Source: Warburgia ugandensis (Eukaryota > Streptophyta > Magnoliopsida > Canellales > Canellaceae). Taken from it: 64,000 nucleotides of DNA. The position numbers and the translations under genes were made by a program. The DNA is taken from assembly GCA_035236585.1 (NCBI GenBank), contig CP141132.1:82757777-82821776 (forward strand), in the 5' to 3' direction. Below, in pieces: positions 42,901 through 54,900 of this stretch (the first letter of the stretch is position 1; every line of letters begins with the position of its first letter). The notes beneath the pieces are model-generated. The model was given only the letters and a program-made list of their open reading frames with translations. It did not search any database and was not told the DNA's origin.

Positions 42901-45900
42901 GGTTCAGGGTCTGTGGTCTGTGGTCTGTGGTCTGTGGTCTGTGGTCTGTGGTCTGTGGTTCGTGGTCTGTGGTCTGTGGTCTGTGGTCCTGTGGTCTGTG
43001 GTCTGTGGTCTGTGGTTCAGTGGTCTGTGGTTCAGGTTCAGGGTCAGTGGTCTGTGGTCTGTGGTCTGTGGTCTGTGGTCTGTGGTTCAGTGGTCTGTGG
43101 TTCAGTCTGTGGTCTGTGGTCTGTGGTCTGTGGTCTGTGGTCTGTGGTCTGTGGTCTGTGGTCTGTGGTTCAGTGGTCTGTGGTCTGTGGTCTGTGGTCT
43201 GTGGTCTGTGGTCTGTGGTCTGTGGTCTGTGGTCCAGTGGTCCAGTGGTCCAGTGGTTCAGTGGTCTGTGGTCTGTGGTCTGTGGTCTGTGGTCTGTGGT
43301 CTGTGGTTCAGTGGTCCTGTGGTCTGTGGTCAGGGTCTGTGGTTCGGGTTCCAGTGGTCTGTGGTCTGTGGTCTGTGGTCTGTGGTTCAGTGGTCTGTGG
43401 TCTGTGGTCTGTGGTCTGTGGTCTGTGGTTCAGTGGTCTGTGGTTCTGTGGTCTGTGGTTCAGGGTCTGTGGTCTGTGGTCTGTGGTCTGTGGTCTGTGG
43501 TTCAGTGGTCTGTGGTCTGTGGTTAGGGTCTGTGGTCTGTGGTTCAGTGGTCTGTGGTCCTGTGGTTAGGGTCTGTGGTCCAGGGTCTGTGGTCTGTGGT
43601 CTGTGGTCTGTGGTTCAGTGGTCTGTGGTTCAGTGGTCCAGGGTCTGTGGTCTGTGGTCTCTGTGGTCCAGGGTCCAGTGGTCTGTGGTTCAGTGGTCTG
43701 TGGTCTGTGGTCAGTGGTCAGGGTCTGTGGTCTGTGGTCTGTGGTTCAGTGGTCTGTGGTCTGTGGTCTGTGTGGTCTGTGGTCTGTGGTCTGTGGTTCT
43801 GTGGTCAGTGGTCTGTGGTCTGTGGTCTGTGGTCTGTGGTCTGTGGTTCAGGTTAGGGTCTGTGGTCTGTGGTCTGTGGTCTGTGGTCTGTGGTTCAGGG
43901 TCTGTGGTCTGTGGTCTGTGGTCTGTGGTCTGTGGTCTGTGGTTCAGTGGTCTGTGGTCGTGGTCTGTGGTCTGTGGTCTGTGGTCTGTGGTTCAGTGGT
44001 TCAGGGTCTGTGGTCTGTGGTTCAGTGGTCTGTGGTCTGTGGTCTGTGGTCTGTGGTCTGTGGTCTGTGGTCTGTGGTCTGTGGTCTGTGGTTCAGTGGT
44101 CTGTGGTCTGTGGTTCAGGTTGGTTCAGTGGTCTGTGGTTCAGTGGTCTGTGGTCTGTGGTCTGTGGTCTGTGGTCTGTGGTCTGTGGTCTGTGGTTCAG
44201 TGGTCTGTGGTCTGTGGTCTGGGGTCTGTGGTCTGTGGTCTGTGGTCTGTGGTCTCAGGGTCTGTGGTCTGTGGTCTGTGGTCTGTGGTCTGTGGTCAGT
44301 GGTCTGTGGTCTGTGGTTCAGGGTCTGTGGTCTGTGGTCTGTGGTCTGTGGTCTGTGGTCTGTGGTCTGTGGTCTGTGGTCTGTGGTCTGTGGTCTGTGG
44401 TCTGTGGTCTGTGGTCTGTGGTCTGTGGTTCAGGGTTAGGGTCTGTGGTCTGTGTGGTCTGTGGTCTGTGGTTAGGTCTGTGGTCAGGTCTGTGGTCTGT
44501 GGTCTGTGGTCTGTGGTCTGTGGTCTGTGGTTCAGTGGTCTGTGGTCTGTGGTCTAGGGTCTGTGGTCTGTGGTCTGTGGTCTGTGGTCTGTGGTCTGTG
44601 GTCTGTGGTCTGTGGTCTGTGGTCTGTGGTCTGTGGTCTGTGGTCTGTGGTCTGTGGTCTGTGGTCTGTGGTCTGGGGGTCTGTGGTCTGTGGTCTGTGG
44701 TTCTGTGGTTAGGGTCTGTGGTCTGTGGTCTGTGGTCTGTGGTCTGTGGTCTGTGGTCTGTGGTCTGTGGGTCTGTGGTCTGTGGTCTGTGGTTCAGGGT
44801 CTGTGGTCTGTGGTCTGTGGTCTGTGGTCTGTGGTCTGTGGTCTGTGGTCTGTGGTCTGTGGTCTGTGGTTCAGTGGTCTGTGGTCTGTGGTCTGTGGTC
44901 TGTGGTTCAGGGTCTGTGGTCTGTGGTCTGTGGTCTGTGGTCTGTGGTCTGTGGTCTGTGGTCTGTGGTCTGTGGTCTGTGGTTCAGGTCTGTGGTCTGT
45001 GGTCTGTGGTCTGTGGTCTGTGGTCTGTGGTCTGTGGTCTGTGGTCTGTGGTCTGTGGTTCAGTGGTCTGTGGTCTGTGGTCTGTGGTCTGTGGTCTGTG
45101 GTTCAGGTCTGTGGTCTGTGGTCTGTGGTCTGTGGTCTGTGGTCTGTGGTCTGTGGTCTGTGGTCTGTGGTCTGTGGTCTGTGGTTCAGTGGTCTGTGGT
45201 CTGTGGTCTGTGGTCTGTGGTCTGTGGTTCAGTGGTCTGTGGTCTGTGGTTCAGTGGTCTGTGGTCTGTGGTCTGTGGTCTGTGGTCTGTGGTCTGTGGT
45301 CTGTGGTTCTGTGGTCTGTGGTCTGTGGTCTGTGGTCTGTGGTCTGTGGTCTGTGGTCTGTGGTCTGTGGTCTGTGGTCTGTGGTCTGTGGTCTGTGGTT
45401 CAGGGTCTGTGGTCTGTGGTCTGTGGTCTGTGGTCTGTGGTCTGTGGTCTGTGGTCTGTGGTCTGTGGTTCAGTGGTCTGTGGTCTGTGGTCTGTGGTCT
45501 GTGGTCTGTGGTCTGTGGTTCAGGGTCTGTGGTCTGTGGTCTGTGGTCTGTGGTCTGTGGTTCAGTGGTCTGTGGTCTGTGGTCTGTGGTCTGTGGTCTG
45601 TGGTTCAGTGGTCTGTGGTTCTGTGGTCTGTGGTCTGTGGTCTGTGGTCTGTGGTCTGTGGTCTGTGGTCTGTGGTCTGTGGTCTGTGGTCTGTGGTTCA
45701 GTGGTCTGTGGTTCAGTGGTCTGTGGTCTGTGGTCTGTGGTCTGTGGTCCAGGGTCTGTGGTCTGTGGTTCAGGTCTGTGGTCTGTGGTCTGTGGTCTGT
45801 GGTCTGTGGTCTGTGGTTCAGTGGTCTGTGGTCTGTGGTTCAGGGTCTGTGGTCTGTGGTCTGTGGTCTGTGGTCTGTGGTCTGTGGTCTGTGGTCTGTT

Positions 45901-48900
45901 CAGGTCTGTGGTCTGTGGTCTGTGGTCTGTGGTCTGTGGTCTGTGGTCTGTGGTCTGTGGTTCAGTGGTCTGTGGTCTGTGGTCTGTGGTTCAGGGTCTG
46001 TGGTCTGTGGTCTGTGGTCTGTGGTCTGTGGTTCAGTGGTTCAGGGTCTGTGGTCTGTGGTCTGTGGTCTGTGGTCTGTGGTCTGTGGTCTGTGGTCTGT
46101 GGTCTGTGGTCTGTGGTTCAGTGGTTCAGGGTCTGTGGTTCTGTGGTCTGTGGTCTGTGGTCTGTGGTCTGTGGTCTGTGGTTCAGTGGTCTGTGGTCTG
46201 TGGTCTGTGGTTCAGTGGTCTGTGGTCTGTGGTCTGTGGTCTGTGGTCTGTGGTCTGTGGTTCAGTGGTCTGTGGTTCTGTGGTCTGTGGTCTGTGGTCT
46301 GTGGTCTGTGGTTCAGTGGTTCAGGTCTGTGGTCTGTGGTCTGTGGTCTGTGGTCTGTGTGGTCTGTGGTTCAGTGGTCTGTGGTCTGTGGTCTGTGGTC
46401 TGTCTGTGGTCTGTGGTCTGTGGTCTGTGGTCTGTGGTTCAGGGTTCAGGGTCTGTGGTCTGTGGTCTGTGGTCTGTGGTCTGTGGTCTGTGGTCTGTGG
46501 TTCAGGGTCTGTGGTCTGTGGTCTGTGGTCTGTGGTCTGTGGTTCAGGGTCTGTGGTCTGTGGTTCAGTGGTCTGTGGTCTGTGGTCTGTGGTCTGTGGT
46601 CTGTGGTCTGTGGTCTGTGGTCTGTGGTCTGTGGTCTGTGGTTCAGTGGTCTGTGGTTCAGGGTCTGTGGTCTGTGGTCTGTGGTCTGTGGTCTGTGGTC
46701 TGTGGTCTGTGGTTAGGGTCTGTGGTTCAGGTCTGTGGTCTGTGGTCTGTGGTCTGTGGTCTGTGGTCTGTGGTCTGTGGTTCAGTGGTCTGTGGTCTGT
46801 GGTCTGTGGTTCAGTGGTCTGTGGTCTGTGGTTCAGTGGTCTGTGGTCTGTGGTTCAGTGGTCTGTGGTTCAGTGGTCTGTGGTCTGTGGTCTGTGGTCT
46901 GTGGTCTGTGGTCTGTGGTCTGTGGTCTGTGGTCTGTGGTCTGTGGTCTGTGGTCTGTGGTCTGTGGTCTGTGGTCTGTGTGGTCTGTGGTCTGTGTGGT
47001 CTGTGGTCTGTGGTTCAGTGGTCTGTGGTCTGTGGTCTGTGGTTCAGTGGTCTGTGGTTCAGTGGTCTGTGGTCTGTGGTCTGTGGTCTGTGGTCTGTGG
47101 TCTGTGGTTAGGGTTCAGGGTCTGTGGTCTGTGGTCTGTGGTTCAGGTCTGTGGTCTGTGGTTCAGTGGTCTGTGGTCTGTGGTCTGTGGTTAGGGTCTG
47201 TGGTCTGTGGTCTGTGGTCTGTGGTCTGTGGTCTGTGGTCTGTGGTTCAGGGTCTGTGGTCTGTGGTCTGTGGTCTGTGGTCTGTGGTCTGTGGTCTGTG
47301 GTTCAGTGGTCTGTGGTCTGTGGTCTGTGGTCTGTGGTTCAGTGGTCTGTGGTCTGTGGTTCAGTGGTCTGTGGTCTGTGTGGTCTGTGGTCTGTGGTCT
47401 GTGGTCTGTGGTCTGTGGTCTGTGGTCTGTGGTCTGTGGTCTGTGGTCTGTGGTCTGTGGTTCTGTGGTCTGTGGTCTGTGGTCTGGTCTGTGGTCTGTG
47501 GTCTGTGGTCTGTGGTCTGTGGTCTGTGGTCTGTGGTCTGTGGTCTGTGGTTCTGTGGTCTGTGGTCTGTGGTTCAGTGGTTCAGGGTCTGTGGTCTGTG
47601 GTCTGTGGTCTGTGGTCTGTGGTCTGTGGTCTGTGGTCTGTGGTTCAGGGTCTGTGGTCTGTGGTCTGTGGTCTGTGGTCTGTGGTCTGTGGTCTGTGGT
47701 CTGTGGTCTGTGGTCTGTGGTCTGTGGTCTGTGGTCTGTGGTTCAGGTCTGTGGTCTGTGGTCTGTGGTCTGTGGTCTGTGGTCTGGGGTCTGTGGTCTG
47801 TGGTCTGTGGTCTGTGGTCTGTGGTCTGTGGTCTGTGGTCTGTGGTCTGTGGTCTGTGGTCTGTGGTCTGTGGTCTGTGGTCTGTGGTCTGTGGTCTGTG
47901 GTTCAGGGTCTGTGGTCTGTGGTCTGTGGTCTGTGGTCTGTGGTCTGTGGTCTGTGGTCTGTGGTTCAGTGGTCTGTGGTCTGTGGTCTGTGGTCTGTGG
48001 TCTGTGGTCTGTGGTCTGTGGTCTGTGGTTCAGTGGTCTGTGGTCTGTGGTCTGTGGTCTGTGGTCTGTGGTCTGTGGTCTGTGGTCTGTGGTTCAGTGG
48101 TCTGTGGTCTGTGGTCTGTGGTTCAGTGGTCTGTGGTTCAGTGGTCTAGGGTCTGTGGTCTGTGGTCTGTGGTCTGTGGTCTGTGGTCTGTGGTCTGTGG
48201 TCTGTGGTCTGTGGTCTAGGGTCTGTGGTCTGTGGTCTGTGGTCTGTGGTCTGTGGTCTGTGGTCTGTGGTCTGTGGTTCAGTGGTCTGTGGTCTGTGGT
48301 TCAGTGGTCTGTGGTCTGTGGTCTGTGGTCTGTGGTCTGTGGTCTGTGGTTCAGGGTCTGTGGTCTGTGGTCTGTGGTCTGTGGTTCAGTGGTCTGTGGT
48401 TCAGTGGTCTGTGGTCTGTGGTCTGTGGTCTGTGGTCTGTGGTCTGTGGTCTGTGGTCTGTGGTCTGTGGTTCTGTGGTCTGTGGTCTGTGGTTCTGTGG
48501 TCTGTGGTCTGTGGTCTGTGGTTCTGTGGTCTGTGGTTCAGGGTCTGTGGTCTGTGGTCTGTGGTTCAGGGTCTGTGGTCTGTGGTCTGTGGTCTGTGGT
48601 CTGTGGTCTGTGGTTCAGGGTTCAGTGGTCTGTGGTCTGTGGTCTGTGGTCTGTGGTTCAGGTCTGTGGTCTGTGGTTCTGTGGTCTGTGGTCTGTGGTT
48701 CAGTGGTCTGTGGTCTGTGGTCTGTGGTTCAGTGGTCTGTGGTCTGTGGTCTGTGGTCTGTGGTCTGTGGTCTGTGGTTCAGGGTCTGTGGTTCAGTGGT
48801 CTGTGGTCTGTGGTCTGTGGTCTGTGGTCTGTGGTTCAGTGGTCTGTGGTCTGTGGTCTGTGGTCTGTGGTCTGTGGTCTGTGGTTCAGGGTCTGTGGTC

Positions 48901-51900
48901 TGTGGTCTGTGGTCTGTGGTCTGTGGTCTGTGGTCTGTGGTCTGGTCTGTGGTCTGTGGTCTGTGGTCTGTGGTTCAGTGGTCTGTGGTCTGTGGTCTGT
49001 GGTCTGTGGTCTGTGGTCTGTGGTCTGTGGTCTGTGGTCTGTGGTTCAGGGTCTGTGGTCTGTGGTCTGTGGTCTGTGGTCTGTGGTCTGTGGTCTGTGG
49101 TCTGTGGTCTGTGGTCTGTGGTCTGTGGTCTGTGGTTCAGGGTCTGTGGTCTGTGGTCTGTGGTTCAGTGGTTCCAGTGGTCTGTGGTCTGTGGTCTGTG
49201 GTCTGTGGTCTGTGGTTCAGGGTCTGTGGTCTGTGGTCTGTGGTCTGTGGTCTGTGGTTCAGGGTCTGTGGTCTGTGGTCTGTGGTCTGTGGTCTGTGGT
49301 CTGTGGTTCAGTGGTCTGTGGTCTGTGGTCTGTGGTTCAGTGGTCTGTGGTCTGTGGTCTGTGGTCTGTGGTCTGTGGTCTGTGGTCTGTGGTTCTGTGG
49401 TCTGTGGTCTGTGGTTCAGGGTCTGTGGTCTGTGGTCTGTGGTCTGTGGTCTGTGGTCTGTGGTCTGTGGTCTGTGGTCTGTGTGGTTCAGTGGTCTGTG
49501 GTCTGTGGTCTGTGGTCTGTGGTCTGTGGTCTGTGGTCTGTGGTCTGTGGTCTGTGGTCTGTGGTCTGTGGTTCAGTGGTCTGTGGTCTGTGGTCTGTGG
49601 TCTGTGGTCTGTGGTCTGTGGTCTGTGGTCTGTGGTCTGTGGTCTGTGGTTCAGGGTCTGTGGTCTGTGGTCTGTGGTCTGTGGTCTGTGGTTCAGTGGT
49701 CTGTGGTCTGTGGTCTGTGGTCTGTGGTCTGTGGTCTGTGGTCTGTGGTCTGTGGTCTGTGGTCAGGGTCTGTGGTCTGTGGTCTGTGGTTCAGTGGTCT
49801 GTGGTCTGTGGTCTGTGGTCTGTGGTTCAGGTGGTCTGTGGTCTGTGGTCTGTGGTCTGTGGTCTGTGGTCTGTGGTCTGTGGTTCAGGGTCTGTGGTCT
49901 GTGGTCTGTGGTCTGTGGTCTGTGGTCTGTGGTCTGTGGTCTGTGGTCTGTGGTCTGTGGTCTGTGGTCTGTGGTCTGTGGTCTGTGGTCTGTGGTTCAG
50001 GGTTAGGGTTCTGTGGTCTGTGGTCTGTGGTCTGTGGTCTGTGGTCTGTGGTCTGTGGTTCAGTGGTCTGTGGTCTGTGGTCTGTGGTCTGTGGTCTGTG
50101 GTCTGTGGTTCTGTGGTCTGTGGTCTGTGGTCTGTGGTCTGTGGTTCAGTGGTCTGTGGTCTGTGGTCTGTGTGGTTCAGTGGTCTGTGGTCTGTGGTCT
50201 GTGGTCTGTGGTCTGTGGTCTGTGGTCTGTGGTCTGTGGTCTGTGGTTCAGTGGTCTGTGGTCTGTGGTCTGTGGTCTGTGGTTCAGGGTCTGTGGTCTG
50301 TGGTCTGTGGTCTGTGGTCTGTGGTCTGTGTGGTCTGTGGTCTGTGGTCTGTGGTCTGTGGTCTGTGGTCTGTGGTCTGTGGTCTGTGGTCTGTGGTCTG
50401 TGGTCTGTGGTCTGTGGTCTAGGGTCTGTGGTCTGTGGTTCAGGGTCTGTGGTTCAGTGGTCTGTGGTCTGTGGTTCAGGGTCTGTGGTCTGTGGTTCTG
50501 TGGTCTGTGGTCTGTGGTTCAGTGGTCTGTGGTCTGTGGTCTGTGGTTCAGTGGTCTGTGGTCTGTGGTCTGTGGTCTGTGGTCTGTGGTCTGTGGTCTG
50601 TGGTTCAGGGTCTGTGGTCTGTGGTCTGTGGTCTGTGGTCTGTGGTCTGTGGTCTGTGGTCTGTGGTTCAGTGGTCTGTGGTCTGTGGTCTGTGGTCTGT
50701 GGTCTGTGGTCTGTGGTTCAGTGGTCTGTGGTCTGTGGTCTGTGGTCTGTGGTCTGTGGTTCAGGGTTCAGGGTCTGTGGTCTGTGGTCTGTGGTCTGTG
50801 GTCTGTGGTCTGTGGTCTGTGGTCTGTGGTCTGTGGTCTGTGGTCTGGGGTCTGTGGTCTGTGGTCTGTGGTCTGTGGTCTGTGGTCTGTGGTCTGTGGT
50901 CTGTGGTCTGTGGTCTGTGGTCTGTGGTGGTCTGTGGTCTGTGGTTCAGGGTCTGTGGTCTGTGGTCTGTGGTCTGTGGTCTGTGGTCTGTGGTCTGTGG
51001 TCTGTGGTTCAGGGTCTGTGGTCTGTGGTCTGTGGTCTGTGGTCTGTGGTCTGTGGTCTGTGGTCTGTGGTTCAGGGTCTGTGGTCTGTGGTCTGTGGTC
51101 TGTGGTTCAGTGGTCTGTGGTCTGTGGTTCAGTGGTCTGTGGTCTGTGGTCTGTGGTCTGTGGTCTGTGGTCTGTGGTTAGGGTCTGTGGTTCAGTGGTC
51201 TGTGGTCTGTGGTCTGTGGTCTGTGGTCTGTGGTCTGTGGTCTGTGGTCTGTGGTCTGTGGTTCAGTGGTCTGTGGTCTGTGGTCTGTGGTCTGTGGTCT
51301 GTGGTTCAGGGTCTGTGGTCTGTGGTCTGTGGTCTGTGGTCTGTGGTTAGGGTCTGTGGTCTGTGGTCTGTGGTCTGTGGTCTGTGGTTCAGTGGTTCAG
51401 TGGTCTGTGGTCTGTGGTCTGTGGTCTGTGGTCTGTGGTCTGTGGTTCAGTGGTCTGTGGTCTGTGGTTCAGTGGTCTGTGGTCTGTGGTCTGTGGTCTG
51501 TGGTCTGTGGTCTGTGGTCTGTGGTCTGTGGTCTGTGGTCTGTGGTCTGTGGTCTGTGGTTCAGTGGTCTGTGGTCTGTGGTCTGTGGTCTGTGGTCTGT
51601 GGTCTGTGGTCTGTGGTCTGTGGTCTGTGGTTCTGTGGTCTGTGGTTCAGTGGTCTGTGGTCTGTGGTCTGTGGTTCAGGGTCTGTGGTTCTGTGGTCTG
51701 TGGTCTGTGGTCTGTGGTCTGTGGTCTGTGGTTCAGGGTCTGTGGTCTGTGGTCTGTGGTCTGTGGTCTGTGGTCTGTGGTCTGTGGTCTGTGGTCTGTG
51801 GTCTGTGGTCTGTGGTCTGTGGTTCTGTGGTCTGTGGTCTGTGGTCTGTGGTCTGTGGTCTGTGGTCTGTGGTCTGTGGTCTGTGGTTCAGTGGTCTGGG

Positions 51901-54900
51901 GTCTGTGGTCTGTGGTCTGTGGTCTGTGGTCTGTGGTCTGTGGTTCAGGGTCTGTGGTTCAGTGGTCTGTGGTTCAGTGGTCTGTGGTCTGTGGTCTGTG
52001 GTCTGTGGTTCAGGGTTCAGTGGTCTGTGGTCTGTGGTCTGTGGTCTGTGGTCTGTGGTCTGTGGTCTGTGGTCTGTGGTCTGTGGTCTGTGGTCTGTGG
52101 TCTGTGGTTCAGGGTCTGTGGTCTGTGGTCTGTGGTCTGTGGTTAGGGTCTGTGGTCTGTGGTCTGTGGTCTGTGGTCTGTGGTCTAGGGTCTGTGGTCT
52201 GTGGTCTGTGGTCTGTGGTCTGTGGTCTGTGGTCTGTGGTTCAGGGTTCGGTCTGTGGTCTGTGGTCTGTGTGGTCTGTGGTCTGTGGTCTGTGGTTCAG
52301 TGGTCTGTGGTCTGTGGTCTGTGGTCTGTGGTCTGTGGTCTGTGGTCTGTGGTCTGTGGTCTAGGGTCTGTGGTCTGTGGTCTGTGGTTCAGTGGTCTGT
52401 GGTCTGTGGTCTGTGGTCTGTGGTCTGTGGTTCAGGGTCTGTGGTCTGTGGTCTGTGGTCTGTGGTCTGTGGTCTGTGGTCTGTGGTCTGTGGTCTGTGG
52501 TCTGTGGTCTGTGGTCTGTGGTCTGTGGTTCAGTGGTCTGTGGTTAGGGTCTGTGGTCTGTGGTCTGTGGTCTGTGGTCTGTGGTCTGTGGTCTGTGGTC
52601 TGTGGTTCAGTGGTCTGTGGTTCAGGGTCTGTGGTCTGTGGTCTGTGGTCTGTGGTCTGTGGTCTGTGGTCTGTGGTCTGTGGTCTGTGGTCTGTGGTCT
52701 GTGGTCTGTGGTCTGTGGTTCAGGGTCTGTGGTCTGTGGTCTGTGGTTCAGTGTGGTCTGTGGTCTGTGGTCTGTGGTCTGTGGTCTGTGGTCTGTGGTC
52801 TGTGGTCTGTGGTCTGTGGTTCAGTGGTCTGTGGTCTGTGGTCTGTGGTCTGTGGTTCAGGGTCTGTGGTCTGTGGTTCAGTGGTCTGTGGTCTGTGGTC
52901 TGTGGTCTGTGGTCTGTGGTCTGTGGTCTGTGGTCTGTGGTCTGTGGTCTGTGGTCTGTGGTCTGTGGTCTGTGGTCTGTGGTTAGGGTCTGTGGTCTGT
53001 GGTCTGTGGTCTGTGGTCTGTGGTCTGTGGTTCAGGGTCTGTGGTCTGTGGTCTGTGGTCTGTGGTCTGTGGTCTGTGGTCTGTGGTCTGTGGTCTGTGG
53101 TCTGTGGTTCAGTGGTCTGTGGTTCAGTGGTCTGTGGTCTGTGGTCTGTGGTCTGTGGTCTGTGGTCTGTGGTCTGTGGTCTGTGGTCTGTGGTCTGTGG
53201 TCTGTGGTCTGTGGTCTGTGGTTAGGGTCTGTGGTCTGTGGTCTGTGGTCTGTGGTCTGTGGTCTGTGGTCTGTGGTCTGTGGTCTGTGGTCTGTGGTCT
53301 GTGGTCTGTGGTCTGTGTGGTCTGTGGTTCAGGGTCTGTGGTCTGTGGTCTGTGGTCTGTGGTCTGTGGTCTGTGGTTCAGGGTCTGTGGTCTGTGGTCT
53401 GTGGTCTGTGGTCTGTGGTCTGTGGTCTGTGGTCTGTGGTCTGTGGTCTGTGGTCTGTGGTCTGTGGTTCAGTGGTCTGTGGTCTGTGGTCTGTGGTCTG
53501 TGGTCTGTGGTCTGTGGTTCAGTGGTCTGTGGTCTGTGGTTCAGTGGTCTGTGGTTCTGTGGTCTGTGGTCTGTGGTCTGTGGTCTGTGGTCTGTGGTTC
53601 TGTGTGGTTGGTCTGTGGTCTGTGGTCTGTGGTCTGTGGTCTGTGGTTCTGTGGTCTGTGGTCTGTGGTCTGTGGTCTGTGGTTCAGGTCTGTGGTCTGT
53701 GGTCTGTGTGGTCTGTGGTCTGTGGTCTGTGGTCTGTGGTTCAGTGGTCTGTGGTCTGTGGTTCTGTGGTCTGTGGTCTGTGGTCTGTGGTCTGTGGTCT
53801 GTGGTCTGTGGTCTGTGGTCTGTGGTCTGTGGTTCAGGGTCTGTGGTCTGTGGTCTGTGGTCTGTGGTCTGTGGTTCAGTGGTCTGTGGTCTGTGGTCTG
53901 TGGTCTGTGGTCTGTGGTCTGTGGTCTGTGGTCTGTGGTCTGTGGTCTGTGGTCTGTGGTCTGTGGGTCTGTGGTTCTGTGGTCTGTGGTCTGTGGTCTG
54001 TGGTCTGTGGTCTGTGGTCTGTGGTCTGTGGTCTGTGGTCTGTGGTCTGTGGTCTGTGGTTAGGGTCTGTGGTCTGTGGTCTGTGGTCTGTGGTTCAGTG
54101 GTCTGTGGTCTGTGGTCTGTGGTTCAGTGGTCTGTGGTTCAGTGGTCTGTGGTCTGTGGTTCAGTGGTCTGTGGTCTGTGGTTCAGTGGTCTGTGGTCTG
54201 TGGTCTGTGGTCTGTGGTCTGTGGTCTGTGGTCTGTGGTTCAGGGTCTGTGGTCTGTGGTCTGTGGTCTGTGGTTCAGTGGTCTGTGGTCTGTGGTCTGT
54301 GGTTCAGGGTCTGTGGTCTGTGGTCTGTGGTTCAGGGTCTGTGGTCTGTGGTCTGTGGTCTGTGGTCTGTGGTCTGTGGTCTGTGGTCTGTGGTCTGTGG
54401 TCTGGGGTCTGTGGTCTGTGGTTCAGTGGTCTGTGGTCTGTGGTCTGTGGTCTGTGGTCTGTGGTCTGTGGTCTAGGGTTCAGTGGTCTGTGGTCTGTGG
54501 TCTGTGGTCTGTGGTCTGTGGTCTGTGGTCTGTGGTCTGTGGTCTGTGGTCTGTGGTTCAGGGTCTGTGGTCTGTGGTCTGTGGTCTGTGGTCTGTGGTT
54601 CAGTGGTCTGTGGTCTGTGGTCTGTGGTCTGTGGTCTGTGGTCTGTGGTTCAGGGTCTGTGGTCTGTGGTCTGTGGTCTGTGGTCTGTGGTCTGTGGTCT
54701 GTGGTCTGTGGTTAGGGTCTGTGGTCTGTGGTCTGTGGTTCAGTGGTCTGTGGTCTGTGGTCTGTGGTCTGTGGTCTGTGGTTCAGGTCTGTGGTCTGTG
54801 GTCTGTGGTCTGTGGTCTGTGGTCTGTGGTCTGTGGTCTGTGGTCTGTGGTCTGTGGTCTGTGGTCTGTGGTCTGTGGTCTGTGGTCTGTGGTCTGTGGT